Shown in pieces: positions 21,442 through 31,373 of a stretch of 64,000 nucleotides of DNA. The position numbers and the translations under genes were made by a program. How positions within the stretch are numbered: position 1 is the first letter of the stretch; each line of letters starts with the position of its first letter. The stretch comes from Planococcus citri (Eukaryota > Arthropoda > Insecta > Hemiptera > Pseudococcidae). The stretch spans positions 24,428,001 through 24,492,000 of the forward strand of contig NC_088679.1 of NCBI RefSeq assembly GCF_950023065.1. The letters run 5' to 3'. The notes under the pieces were generated by a model. That model saw only the letters and a list, made by a program, of their open reading frames with translations. It did not search any database and was not told the DNA's origin.

Positions 21442-22216
21442 GGTAAACTCGTAACTTTTTTATAGATTAACCAGCAAACTCATAACGTTTTGGCAAACTC
21501 ATAACCTTTTTAGGACGTGACTTTTCGATGAGGTGCCATATGAATCTAGAAGGTGTGGGGAGTCTACTGGCAAAGTTTGAGCAGGGACGTGAGATTGCTG
21601 TTTATACACTTTCTCTTTTGACTCAATTTTCAAATGAGTGCATAGCCTAATTATTATATACTAAGACATGAGGAAAAGGTGTTTATTGCCAAGAATGCCA
21701 ATAATCATTTTTTAAGTTCTGTTTGGTGATTCTGGTGGTTGAAGGTCTCCTCTTTCACGTCGCGTGGTCAAAAATCGCCTAAAATGAATTTTTGACTGCT
21801 CAATTTTAATTTAGAGCTGATTATACAGGTCCGAATTTTCGTGTTTTTCAACATTAACATTGATTTTACGGGGAAAGTATGCATCCTAAGAAAAAAATGC
21901 TCTGAAGGAAATTGTAGAGCATAAAATTTCCTTTCTGCTCAGAGCTGGTTATTTTTTTGTAGGATGCTTTGTTAAAAAGCTATTTGCGAAAAACAGAGAC
22001 GTATGGGACTTTTAAAAAAAAGCTTTTCTGAAAAATTGATGTTTCGGCAATGAGATACCTCTCCACAGGTCACCCAAAAATCAAGTTAACGAATATAACG
22101 CGGCCTAACATCGAGTACTATCAGGCCTATGGGGTGACGCGTCGAGCGCATGCACAGCAACGAAGTTACAGGTGGGACGTGAGTTTGTATTTTATACAAA
22201 ACGTTATGAGTTTACC
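21442..22216 (+). mobile_element. Module X, copy 2
   Basis: Same 775-bp length and ends as copy 1, with one change in the right end (gttatgagtttacc). It sits between ccatatatataaataaatattc and ctatatataaataaataaat. Copy B lacks an X here (there Y runs through tccatatatataaactta directly), so this is a later insertion into a TA tract. Confidence 0.85.
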
Positions 22217-22390
22217 TGTATGCGGCTATATATAAATAAATAAATATATATATAAACTTATCTCGTTTTGCGCCATATGTCTTATCGTGATCAGCACACT
22301 CCAAAACGTCAAGAAAACCCACCCCCACCCAAATCCTCAACCATCATGACAAATACAATACCTTACTTTTCCGTTTCCGGCAAAGTCGGT

Positions 22391-22615
22391 AAAAGTAATT
22401 TCACAATTTAAAAAAGTATTGCACGATTTCTTAAAAAACGAACGATAAATTATGTGGTATCCACTATTATAATGATAGTAAGAACAATAAAAAATAAACA
22501 ATTCCACGAGAAGTTTCTGACAGAATGAACGATAAATAAGTGATGTCCACGATAAATAAGGATAAATGAACGACAAAAAGTATAAGATTTTCGCGAGTGA
22601 ATAGAAAATGAAGTG
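22391..22615. repeat. Repeat family F, right part
   Basis: The segments tattgcacgatttc, acgataaattatgtggta, gaacaataaaaaataaac and cgataaataagtgatgtcc match 63765-63860. It continues the copy begun at 18045. Confidence 0.65.
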
Positions 22616-22803
22616 TTCTAGTAGGTACCTCTGGTACCTATTTCAATAAAGCTCTACGAGATTACGCCGGCCGACCTCGTTTACGTTTTTGACCTAATGG
22701 GATGGATTTTGCTACCAAGGGACGGTTGAGATTCGGTAAATTTTCACCTGAGCGTCCGATTCTCCCCTAATTGGACTTGGAAAAATCACAGATTTTCAAT
22801 GAA

Positions 22804-23120
22804 ATTGGGTCATTCCATGCCAAATTGGCGGATTTTTGCACGAGGGGTCTTCGATTTTTTTCAAAATCAGATCATCTGTAGAGGTCATCAAACGATGACG
22901 AATGACGCAAACCGGGCATTTTTTCGATTTTTTTGACGGAGCTGTGACGCTTCAAAGTTCTCCAAAATGGCCTAAAATCGAAAATTTCAGTTGCAAATTG
23001 CTCCGGTTGTACGTGGTTTAGAATTTTGAACTTTTTATCAAATTGTTGTACTTTGAGAAGGTAATCGACGAATGATGTCAAAATCAGTGTTGCCGCTTTC
23101 AAAAACCTAAAAAATCGATT
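22804..23120. repeat. Solo arm related to the 31437-32829 foldback element
   Basis: Starts gggtcattccatgcc, where the foldback has gggtcattccacgtc. It shares the later landmarks tgacgaatgacgcaaa, a gtgacgcttcaaagtt-like segment and aaaatcagtgttgccgc in order. The partner arm is absent. It is diverged, so probably older. Confidence 0.6.
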
Positions 23121-23149
23121 TAAAAACATATAATTTGAATATACTTAAC

Positions 23150-23360
23150 CTGGTTCTCATTCTCAATGTAAACAGTACATACAATCCCTGAATTAGTCTT
23201 GATGTGAAAAATTTTAATTTAAATTCCGAACCACAGTTTTTCAGGAATTTCTAAGTATTACAAAAAGAGAACTATAAATTATCCAGATGCAAGAACGAAA
23301 TTAATGCAAAAAAATCACATTTTCTCAACACTGATCGTTTCTCAAGTTCAAGTTCAAACC
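23150..23360. repeat. Segmental duplication, left part (partner 27650-27875)
   Basis: Shares tctcaatgtaaacagta, caggaatttct, gcaagaacgaaattaa-like and ctcaagttcaagttcaaacc with the partner. It is interrupted at 23360 by the foldback element and resumes at 26107. Confidence 0.8.
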
Positions 23361-23398
23361 GGCTCCGTGTGGCCAGCCCCGAACATGTGGGGGTGGGG

Positions 23399-24180
23399 GT
23401 CGAAAATAGTGCCAATCGTTTGTGCTTCGTTTGTGCACGTTTGTGCACTAATTACTTTCGTTTGTGCTCACCCCCTTCATGGCGTATTTGAAGGGAGCCT
23501 TGGTCGGGGCTGGGGACACGCAGCCCCGACCATGAGGGGGAGGGGGTTGAAATTAGTGTCAATCGTTTGTGCTTCGTTTGTGCACCAATTGGTTTCGTTT
23601 GTGCTTGCTCCCCTACAAAGTGGAAATGGTCGGGGCTGGGGACACGCAGCCCCGACCATGAGGGGGAGGTGGTCGAAAATAGTGCCAATCGTTTGTGCTT
23701 CGTTTGTGCACCAATTGGTTTCGTTTGTGCTTGCTCCCCTACAAAGTGGAAATGGTCGGGGCTGGGGACACGCAGCCCCGACCATGAGGGGGAGGTGGTC
23801 GAAAATAGTGCCAATCGTTTGTGCTTCGTTTGTGCACGTTTGTGCACCAATTGGTTTCGTTTGTGCTCGCTCCCCTACAAAGTTGAAATGGTCGGGGCTG
23901 GGGACATGCTAATAGGGGGAGCCCATAGGAAGGGCTTTAGGGGAATGAAAACTATACACATCGTTTGTGCTTTTGATGCTGAGGATTGTGCACTCATCAA
24001 ATTGACCCATTGCGTTCGTTTTGATATACTTGTAATTAAAAGCGTAATTTATTCTTGGTCGGGGCTGGGGACACGCAGCCCCGACCATGAGGGGGAGAGG
24101 GTCGAAAATAGTGCCAATCGTTTGTGCTTCGTTTGTGCACGTTTGTGCACCAATTGGTTTCGTTTGTGCTCACTCCCCTA
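23399..24180. repeat. GC-rich tandem modules of about 126 bp, left arm
   Basis: Each module holds several cgtttgtgc words, a cctacaaagtggaaatgg-like spacer and the hairpin ggtcggggctg ... cagccccgacc (11-bp stem, 8-base loop). Hairpins lie at 23502-23531, 23628-23657, 23754-23783 and 24057-24086. The second and third are exactly 126 bp apart. Confidence 0.85.
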
Positions 24181-25139
24181 CAAAGTTGAAATGGAAGGGG
24201 GCTGGAGACACAGGGGTGAAATGGGAATTTTGAGAAAAATAACTATCAATGAGTAGGGTATCCTTTCCATATGATTCGATACCGCTGAGTACGAATATGA
24301 CCTCAGATTTTCTGCTACACTCACCTACCCCTCTCTAGAGCCCCTCAGCCCCCCTCAGTTTTCACGATTTTCGAAATAAAGTTATTTTGATGACATTGGT
24401 GTCGTTTTAATATGATTCCATACCGCCGATCACGAATATGACTTCAGATTTTCTGCTACAATCACCTAGTCCTCTCCAGAGCCCCTCAGCCTCCCTCAAT
24501 TTTCACGATTTTTATAATAGTTATTTTGATGATGTTGGTTTCAGAAGACAAAATTTTCAAACCACTAATTAACTCAAAAAGAAGCTACATATTTGGAAGT
24601 TTCTAGCCACTCAGTAAATGAGTAGAATCAAAAAACTGTCCTTGGATTTTGATGGCAATGGCCCAGGTGGACAGATAACATGAAAATACAATCGGGTCAT
24701 TTTATCCAAAAACAGGTTGGGTGGGTGGGGACCGATGCAAAAAAATCAGGATAGGGTATTAAAAATAAGTTCTCTTTAAGGAGGGACTTTTTGCTCGTAA
24801 TGAAGGATTGCATTGAATTTGGTTTATATCGTTCCACGAATTTTTTTCTTTGGAAGATTGTTTTTTTTTCAATTTTTGTACCATTTGCAAAGTGATCAAA
24901 AATTTACTTCTGTACTGATCTCCTGGAATACCTAAGCACGTATTTTGTTAAACACATACCTAGGTATACGCTGAGGGGCTCTGGAGAGGGGTAGGCAAGT
25001 GTAGCAGAACATCTGAGGCCATATTCGTGCTCAGCGGTATCGAATCATATGGAAAGGATACCCTACTCATTGATAGTTATTTTTCTCAAAATTCCCATTT
25101 CACCCCTGTGTCTCCAGCCCCCTTCCATTTCAACTTTGT

Positions 25140-26085
25140 AGGGGAGTGAGCACAAACGAAACCAATTGGTGCACAAACGTGCACAAACGAAGCACAAACG
25201 ATTGGCACTATTTTCGACCCTCTCCCCCTCATGGTCGGGGCTGCGTGTCCCCAGCCCCGACCAAGAATAAATTACGCTTTTAATTACAAGTATATCAAAA
25301 CGAACGCAATGGGTCAATTTGATGAGTGCACAATCCTCAGCATCAAAAGCACAAACGATGTGTATAGTTTTCATTCCCCTAAAGCCCTTCCTATGGGCTC
25401 CCCCTATTAGCATGTCCCCAGCCCCGACCATTTCAACTTTGTAGGGGAGCGAGCACAAACGAAACCAATTGGTGCACAAACGTGCACAAACGAAGCACAA
25501 ACGATTGGCACTATTTTCGACCACCTCCCCCTCATGGTCGGGGCTGCGTGTCCCCAGCCCCGACCATTTCCACTTTGTAGGGGAGCAAGCACAAACGAAA
25601 CCAATTGGTGCACAAACGAAGCACAAACGATTGACACTAATTTCAACCCCCTCCCCCTCATGGTCGGGGCTGCGTGTCCCCAGCCCCGACCAAGGCTCCC
25701 TTCAAATACGCCATGAAGGGGGTGAGCACAAACGAAAGTAATTAGTGCACAAACGTGCACAAACGAAGCACAAACGATTGGCACTATTTTCGACCACCTC
25801 CCCCTCATGGTCGGGGCTGCGTGTCCCCAGCCCCGACCATTTCCACTTTGTAGGGGAGCAAGCACAAACGAAACCAAATTGGTGCACAAACGAAGCACAA
25901 ACGATTGACACTAATTTCAACCCCCTCCCCCTCATGGTCGGGGCTGCGTGTCCCCAGCCCCGACCAAGGCTCCCTTCAAATACGCCATGAAGGGGGTGAG
26001 CACAAACGAAAGTAATTAGTGCACAAACGTGCACAAACGAAGCACAAACGATTGGCACTATTTTCGACCCCCACCCCCACATGGT
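25140..26085. repeat. GC-rich tandem modules, right arm (inverted)
   Basis: The complement of the left array, with five hairpins (about 25234, 25537, 25660, 25808 and 25934). Module order shows a duplicated pair absent from the left arm, which indicates unequal exchange or gene conversion after the element formed. Confidence 0.8.
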
Positions 26086-26106
26086 CGGGGCTGGCCACAC
26101 GGAGCT

Positions 26107-26770
26107 GTTCAAACCACACAGTATTCAAAAAAAAAAAATAAAAAAATAATTGAAGTTATCAAGCACCAAATACATTTGTACACTGTGTGCTTGTCATCAA
26201 GAAGTTCAGTTTTCATTTTTTTTCTTGCAAATGAATAAATATTTTATTGAAAGTTGAGCTTGAAAAATACTGACTTACTCCTGGGTGTAATCTGTTGTAC
26301 TATGTATAACTATCATATGAGAAGATGAGAAAAATCTTGTAATTTTGGTATTCTGGAGAATATTGATGCATCGATATTCAAAAAATTCCAATGCAACTTT
26401 TGAAAGTTTTATTTGAAAAAACTTACCAACCCTTGAAACGTTTCTTAAGACGTACGTAATGTACTAACGCTACTGATGGTGTCCACCGCACCAGGGGCGG
26501 ACTAGCCTACGATGTTACCCAGCGATCGCCAGGGACCCCGAGACACCAATGGCCAAAGGGCCTTCGGGGACCCGTGTTTGACCAAAAAATACTATTTTTA
26601 CTTTTTCTAAACATGAATTTCAGCAAGCTTCAACCCCCACTTTTCTCGGCCCTATTTCCTTGTATTTTAAAAATTGATATTCAAATAAAATTATCTATTA
26701 GGTATGAAGTAAGTAAGTATTTAAATTCTAAAATTTTGAAGTCTGAAAAATATATCATCTAGATATTTGA
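26107..26770. repeat. Segmental duplication, right part, with family A copy and a hAT-like remnant
   Basis: Continues the unit split at 23360: cacacagtattc, gcttgtcatcaaga, family A at 26320-26450, then a block beginning ccaggggcggactagcc at about 26491, followed by gcgatcgcc and gggacc. The partner is 27875-28580. CAGGGGCGG-type starts are common at hAT MITE ends, but here the opposite end was not found. Confidence 0.7.
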
Positions 26771-27649
26771 CAATTTTCGCAGCAGCCTGGTTGAAATGAT
26801 CTTCAATTTCTCAGGTCATTATGATGTGAAATCAGATAATGACCAGATGAAATACATTACGATTTATCTTGTTTGCAATGATGACGATTTGGTCTCGCTG
26901 AACACTGATAGCTCTCGGCAGGGAATCTATAAAAATGTATATTTGTAAATTACGTAAAATTAAAAGCGAAATTTGAACTTGAATATCTAGTTAGAAGAAA
27001 CCATAAAATGATTGATATGATATGATGCTGAGGTCAATTTTTCAACTTCGAAAATGTTCAAGATCAAGTTGAAAGATATAATTGGCAATACGAGATTTTT
27101 CTCCACCCCTCTTCTCATCAGGAACAGAGAAAGATAGAAAGGAGCGGAATGAATAGTATTTTTGGTCATCATGTCTTTAGATGATTAAATAGAATAGGTA
27201 CATAAACTTCATAGTTCTTATTAACTTACTCGTAGTTTGTTGTACAATTGGAGCAGGGATAAAACTACAATCTACGGCAATTCAGAGAAGAAAAGATCGT
27301 AATCGTGAACCTATAAGAGTTCTTTTTATGTAACCATTTTTTTAAAAGTGATCACTTACTTATTTTAAAATTTGATGAAAAAAACTAATGAACATGCCAT
27401 GCTGTGCAAACAACACTCAACAGTGATTAGGATTACTCATTGATGATTTGTATTTTGAAAGAAGTTTTCGGCGAGTAAATATGCTCCACGTTTTTGTAAC
27501 ATTTATAATGAAAAATATTTTACAATATAGTATCTATAGTCAAAAATGAATGATTTCGTCTACTGTGTTGTAATATATAGGCAGGTACTATTCAATTACA
27601 CGCACATTTTCACATTACTATTACTCTATTATCTGTTCAATTTTTTCGA
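26771..27649. other. No gene recognised
   Basis: AT-rich DNA with a family D stub (cagtgattaggattact at about 27420). ORFs are 60 codons or fewer and unremarkable. Confidence 0.5.
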
Positions 27650-28580
27650 AATTGGTTCTTATTTTCAATGTAAGTAAACAGTACAATCCCTAATTAGTCG
27701 TGACGTAAGAAATTTAAATTTAAATTTAAATTTCAAACCACAGTTGTCTGTTTTTCAGGAATTTCTATTCCAAAAAAAAAACTACGAATAAGCCAGATGC
27801 TAGAACGAAATTAAGGCAAAAAAATCACATTTTCTCAACACTAATCGTTTCTCAAGTTCAAGTTCAAACCACACAGTATTCTAAAAAAAAATTTTTTGAA
27901 GTCATCAAGCACTAATGTACAGTGTGCTTGTCATCAAGACGTTAAGTTTTCATTTTTTTGAACGCTTGAGCTTGAAAAATACTACTCCTCGGTAATCTGT
28001 TGTTCTATAACTACCTATGAGAAAGATGTGAAAAATCTTGTAATTTTAGTATTTTGGAAAATATTGATGCATCGATATTCAAAAAATTCCTGTGCAACTT
28101 TTGAAAGTTTCATTTAAAAAAACTTACCAACCCTTGAAACGTTGCTTAAGACGTGAAAGGAATTCATAGGTATGACATAATCTTACTGAATTAATTTCTC
28201 AAAAAATGTATAACAATGCGTGTTTATTTATTCGTATTTTATTTTTTGAAACAGCTCCAGTAAATAATATTAACACGGTGATTGTGTCCATTACACCAGG
28301 GGCGGACTAGCTTACGATGGATGTTACCAAGCGATCGCCCGGGACCTTGAGACATCAATGACTAAAGGGCCCTCGGAGCCCATGTTTGACCATAAAATAC
28401 AATTTTTATTTTTTCTAAACATGAACTTAAGCAAGCTTTCGCCACATTACTCGGGTCTATTTCTTTGCCTTTTAAAAATTGATATTTAAATACTGTATGT
28501 AATTAATTTTCTATTAGGTAAGTATGAAGTATTCAAATTCTAAAATTGTGGAGTCTAAAAAATATGCGACTCATTACAAA
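27650..28580. repeat. Segmental duplication, uninterrupted copy (empty foldback site)
   Basis: Parallels 23150-23360 plus 26107-26770: tttcaatgtaagtaaacagt, ctcaagttcaagttcaaacc, cacacagtattc, family A at 28020-28150, then ccaggggcggactagc and gcgatcgcccgg. It contains no GC-rich foldback between gttcaaacc and acacagtattc. Confidence 0.85.
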
Positions 28581-28919
28581 AAAATATCGTTTTTCGCTTC
28601 TCGAAGTACATAGGTACGAATTTTAAAAGCTTATTGCTCGAGCTTGGCTTGGGTCTCTGTAATTTTTTTCAAATTGAACTCTGGAAAAAATCTTATCATT
28701 CAAATTTCAAAAAATATTCAAGCCAAACAGACTTACACTTTTCACCTGAGAAAACATTGTTTTTTTACTTCTCAAAACAAGCTTAAAATTTCATGCATTC
28801 GCAAAAAAAAAAATTATGGTTTACACCTGAAAAGTGAAATCCGAACATTGGTGATGAATAGCTCTACACGAAAAGTTCTACCGACCATTAAAAAATGGAT
28901 TTTCGTTGAAAACTAGACT
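28581..28919. other. No gene recognised
   Basis: A plus-strand ORF of 90 codons (28644-28916) is Lys/Phe-rich, as expected by chance in AT-rich DNA, and carries no motif. No repeat partner was noticed. Confidence 0.45.
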
Positions 28920-29560
28920 CAGTTCATTTTAGGACGATGTTCTTCGCAAAATTGTTAGCCAAAATTTCAGCAATCTGAGAAGATGAGCGAGCAAGGTTGC
29001 CTGATGGAGATTTAACAGCACATGATCAATGAAAATGAGCTTTCCCCAGAAATTCTTTAAATTTTTATCCAAAATTCGTCGATAGGGTTTTGGAGTTTAT
29101 TGTGGAAACAAATGAGCACCATAATAATTATTTAACAATTTAATTTTTAAAAAAACGAAAAAGTGCCTTACACTTGCAGTTATATTTTTTGTGACTTATT
29201 GGGTTCCGCTTTTGAAAATAGTGTACCTGGCTATTTTTTTAATAATTATTTAGTGGGTGTTTGAAAAAATCCGAAAAAAGTGAATTTTGACAATTTGATC
29301 GAAATGGTTGTAGGTAAAAGTATGTATCTATACAAAGTGATGTACCTAGTATTGTACATAGGTAATCGGGCATTTCACCCTGCAGAGCACCAAAGTGTGT
29401 TATTTATGTCAATATTTTTCAAATTGATGTATGAAAAAATTAATTAACAGTAGAGAATGATGAATATTTTAAAAACCTTGTAATTTTGATCATGATGTAC
29501 TCACCTATTTGAAGTTGAGTGAAGATAACTTACCTATTTCGAAGACGTATTGTAATTTTT
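28920..29560. repeat. Repeat family B, copy 6 (near full length)
   Basis: Runs from tgatcaatgaaaatgagc through gaaattctttaaattt, tttagtgggtgtttg, gcagagcaccaaag and tttttcaaattgatg to gaagataacttacctattt. Its left end includes the retrotransposon-like fragment at 28930-29025, as in the 8284-9260 copy. Confidence 0.75.
28930..29025 (-). pseudogene. Second non-LTR retrotransposon fragment
   Basis: The minus-strand frame reads VKSPSGNLARSSSQ followed by IAEILANNFAKN, parallel to the 8284-8600 fragment. It is about 30 codons long with no polymerase motifs. Its presence at the same place in two family B copies suggests that family B itself derives from, or captured, a jockey-like element. Confidence 0.4.
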
Positions 29561-30109
29561 TTTTGCGTACCTAATATTTAAGAAAATTTACTAAGTAGGT
29601 GGTATATAATGTTAGTGATATATTTAGTGAATTGGAATATTGCATACGTATTACGTATCTACTACCTAGATGTAACATCAGCTGATAGCGATTTTTACAA
29701 TAAGCTTACATGAAATTAAAATGCTTCTCACGAGAGGTGGACTAAAAATTTGAAAAATTTGAAGCGTGTGTTTCGTCGGAGCAATTCACAACTCAAACAA
29801 TGCATTCAATATAATTCTCACTAACACATTAGCTACCTATGTAAGTAAAGTATATACTAGTATATTTTTGGTGATTGGATGCTGGCCCAAGTCACTACGT
29901 ACTATCAAAAAAATTCTTCGCTTCTCTCTTGGACACTTCTTTCAAACTCGACTCGAGAAAAATTCGCCCATTGGTTTGATCCACGTTAACATTTTCTTAC
30001 ATATACACATAATACTTCGTACAAATATAAAATCTCTCAAGAAAGATAAATTTGAAACAAAGCTCGGTAAAAGTTTTTCTACGAAAAGTAGCCATCTATT
30101 AAATGTGAT
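29561..30109. other. No gene assigned; 115-codon ORF at 29766-30113
   Basis: The plus-strand frame lacks an ATG-based start (TGT-TTC context with a GTG initiator) and has no recognisable domain. Its Ile/Lys/Asn-rich composition matches the background. It is mentioned only because it is among the longest frames in non-repeated DNA here. Confidence 0.3.
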
Positions 30110-30990
30110 TTGACAAAAGGCTTATTCCTCGCTGACCTGAGGTATGGGTCAGCACGTTACCCCCCGGCCCACCACATGACAAATTACATTCAACTTGTCA
30201 ATTTATTATGTCGTACGACCAAAAACCTAGACCGGGCATTTGTTACGCAGTCGTACATTCGTATACGTTCGCAGTTAGTTCGCAGTATGTTTTTGCTTCA
30301 GTCTCGAACACTGCCGGACTCGTGTTAAGATAAATAGTCGCACGATTTGTCAGGGGGGGAGGGGTGCGGCGACCAGGGTAATGTTTTTCAAAGTTTAGGC
30401 GGTCAGACGCATAAAACGAGTTTATCCTCGCCCTTCATCCCTATGTCCGATGTGCTTTTGTAAACTCGCACGAATACCACTTGTATTTCTTAAGCTAGCA
30501 ATTATACGTCGTCGTCGAGGAAAATGATTCGATTCTCGTCGAGTACATCTTATTTTCACGCTGTCTTTTTTTCTTCTTCTTCTTCCCTCGAGTTATAAAA
30601 ATATCGAATCTCAGCTTAGACTAAAATCATCGTAGGCGTCTCTTCTTACCTACGCAGATTTAACCTACCTACATACCTACTAGGTACATGTTTTGATGAC
30701 AGAACATTGTCTGTCTTTATTTTTCCTTCTCTGTGTGCTCATTTTCAAACTCATGTACGGATTTCCTTTTCAATTAATAAGTTATATATACGTAGAAGAG
30801 AAGATTTAAAAGGTTTTTACTCGATCGAAAATGTGTTTCTAGTTAATTTGCTCTCGAATACAGACCTCTCTCTCTCTCTCTGGGGAGAAATCCACCGTGT
30901 ATAAATCCTTTCTAATGCCTGTATCGATGGTCCCTCTCGGTGCGTTTAGACCATCGGCAAAAAATCCATCGTTGAATAACCAATTGATCT
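30110..30990. other. Low-repeat region, possibly upstream of a gene
   Basis: Higher GC than its surroundings, with no partner elsewhere in the window. It contains the hairpin gctgacc ... gggtcagc near 30134-30156, the G-rich run caggggggga near 30350, and a (CT)n tract at 30865-30882. ORFs of 65-72 codons are not recognised. The texture fits a 5' flanking region better than a coding one. Confidence 0.35.
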
Positions 30991-30999
30991 ATTTTCGCA

Positions 31000-31007
31000 T
31001 ATATAAA
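31000..31007 (+). promoter_or_regulatory. TATA-box candidate
   Basis: tatataaa, preceded by caattgatct and followed by cgcagtattgaacg, in the low-repeat region. A start site would be expected about 30 bases downstream, near 31030, but no strong initiator was seen there. Confidence 0.3.
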
Positions 31008-31029
31008 CGCAGTATTGAACGTATAGTTT

Positions 31030-31196
31030 GTACTTTGCGAAGGTAGCTTATTTTTAATCGAATTTCGCGAGAGAATTGGTTCGGCGTTTTGCGATAGCTT
31101 TGTTTTATAGTCTCTCGAGTCTGCGAGATATTCTCAGCTGTGTTCGGTTTCGTTTGTATTGCACTAGCGTCTGTTTTGTTGTGCCCTTCTCTCAAG
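31030..31196 (+). other. Candidate non-coding first exon ending in a donor site
   Basis: Between the TATA candidate and ctcaag|gtgagcc, a good 5' splice site with the GT at 31197, lies about 165 bp of T-rich but not low-complexity sequence with no long ATG frame. If real, the intron would hold the transposons at 31.37-33.70 kb and the gene body would lie further right; no coding exon was found there in the window. Confidence 0.25.
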
Positions 31197-31373
31197 GTGA
31201 GCCAAGATTTCAGTCTAGTAGGCTGATTAATACAATGGAGTTGGGTTATATATTACATGCAATTCCCACGTTTGATATTTTCTGCGTGAGTCGACATTAT
31301 TAGGTAGGTATATGTGATGGTACACGTGGCTGGGATGTTGAATACAAATATGGACTTTGTTGATTTATATGTA

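Larger units (their letters stand above)
18132..22390. mobile_element. Composite element, copy A
   Basis: Both ends carry accgactttgc as short inverted repeats (18132 onward, and gcaaagtcggt ending at 22390). The second, inverted copy at 55905-59245 has accgactttt at both of its ends. Internal order in copy A: TTTACC tandem array, tRNA-like segment, a segment shared with the other copy (called Z, 19740-19965), module X1, module Y1, module X2, then a terminal segment of about 150 bp containing aacccacccccaccca. Splitting of family F on both sides confirms insertion. No transposase or polymerase is encoded. No known family could be named. Confidence 0.7.
23361..26106. mobile_element. Modular foldback element with 9-bp target duplication
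   Basis: The arms 23361-24345 and 24971-26106 are inverted; the ends read gctccgtgtggccagcccc and its complement. The loop (24346-24970) is AT-richer and repeats part of the inner arm once more near 24420-24510. The 9-mer gttcaaacc stands at 23352-23360 and 26107-26115 but once in the paralogous site at about 27867-27875. Drosophila Foldback elements also have long modular inverted arms and 9-bp duplications; similarity of sequence is not claimed. ORFs of 130-229 codons inside are products of repetition, with no transposase motif. Arms differ in module number (5 against 6). Confidence 0.85.

Noticed and set aside
23304..24256. Overlapping ORFs of 132-229 codons in the foldback arms, both strands and several frames
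   Set aside because: They exist because the repeated module is stop-poor and GC-rich; open frames overlap on both strands, the peptides are module repeats, and no domain or consistent start is present.
26491..26600. Calling the ccaggggcggactagcc block a complete hAT MITE
   Set aside because: Only one end is recognisable; no opposite inverted end or 8-bp duplication was found in either copy.
29766..30113. 115-codon ORF as a real gene
   Set aside because: No ATG start, AT-driven composition and no motif; kept only as a note.
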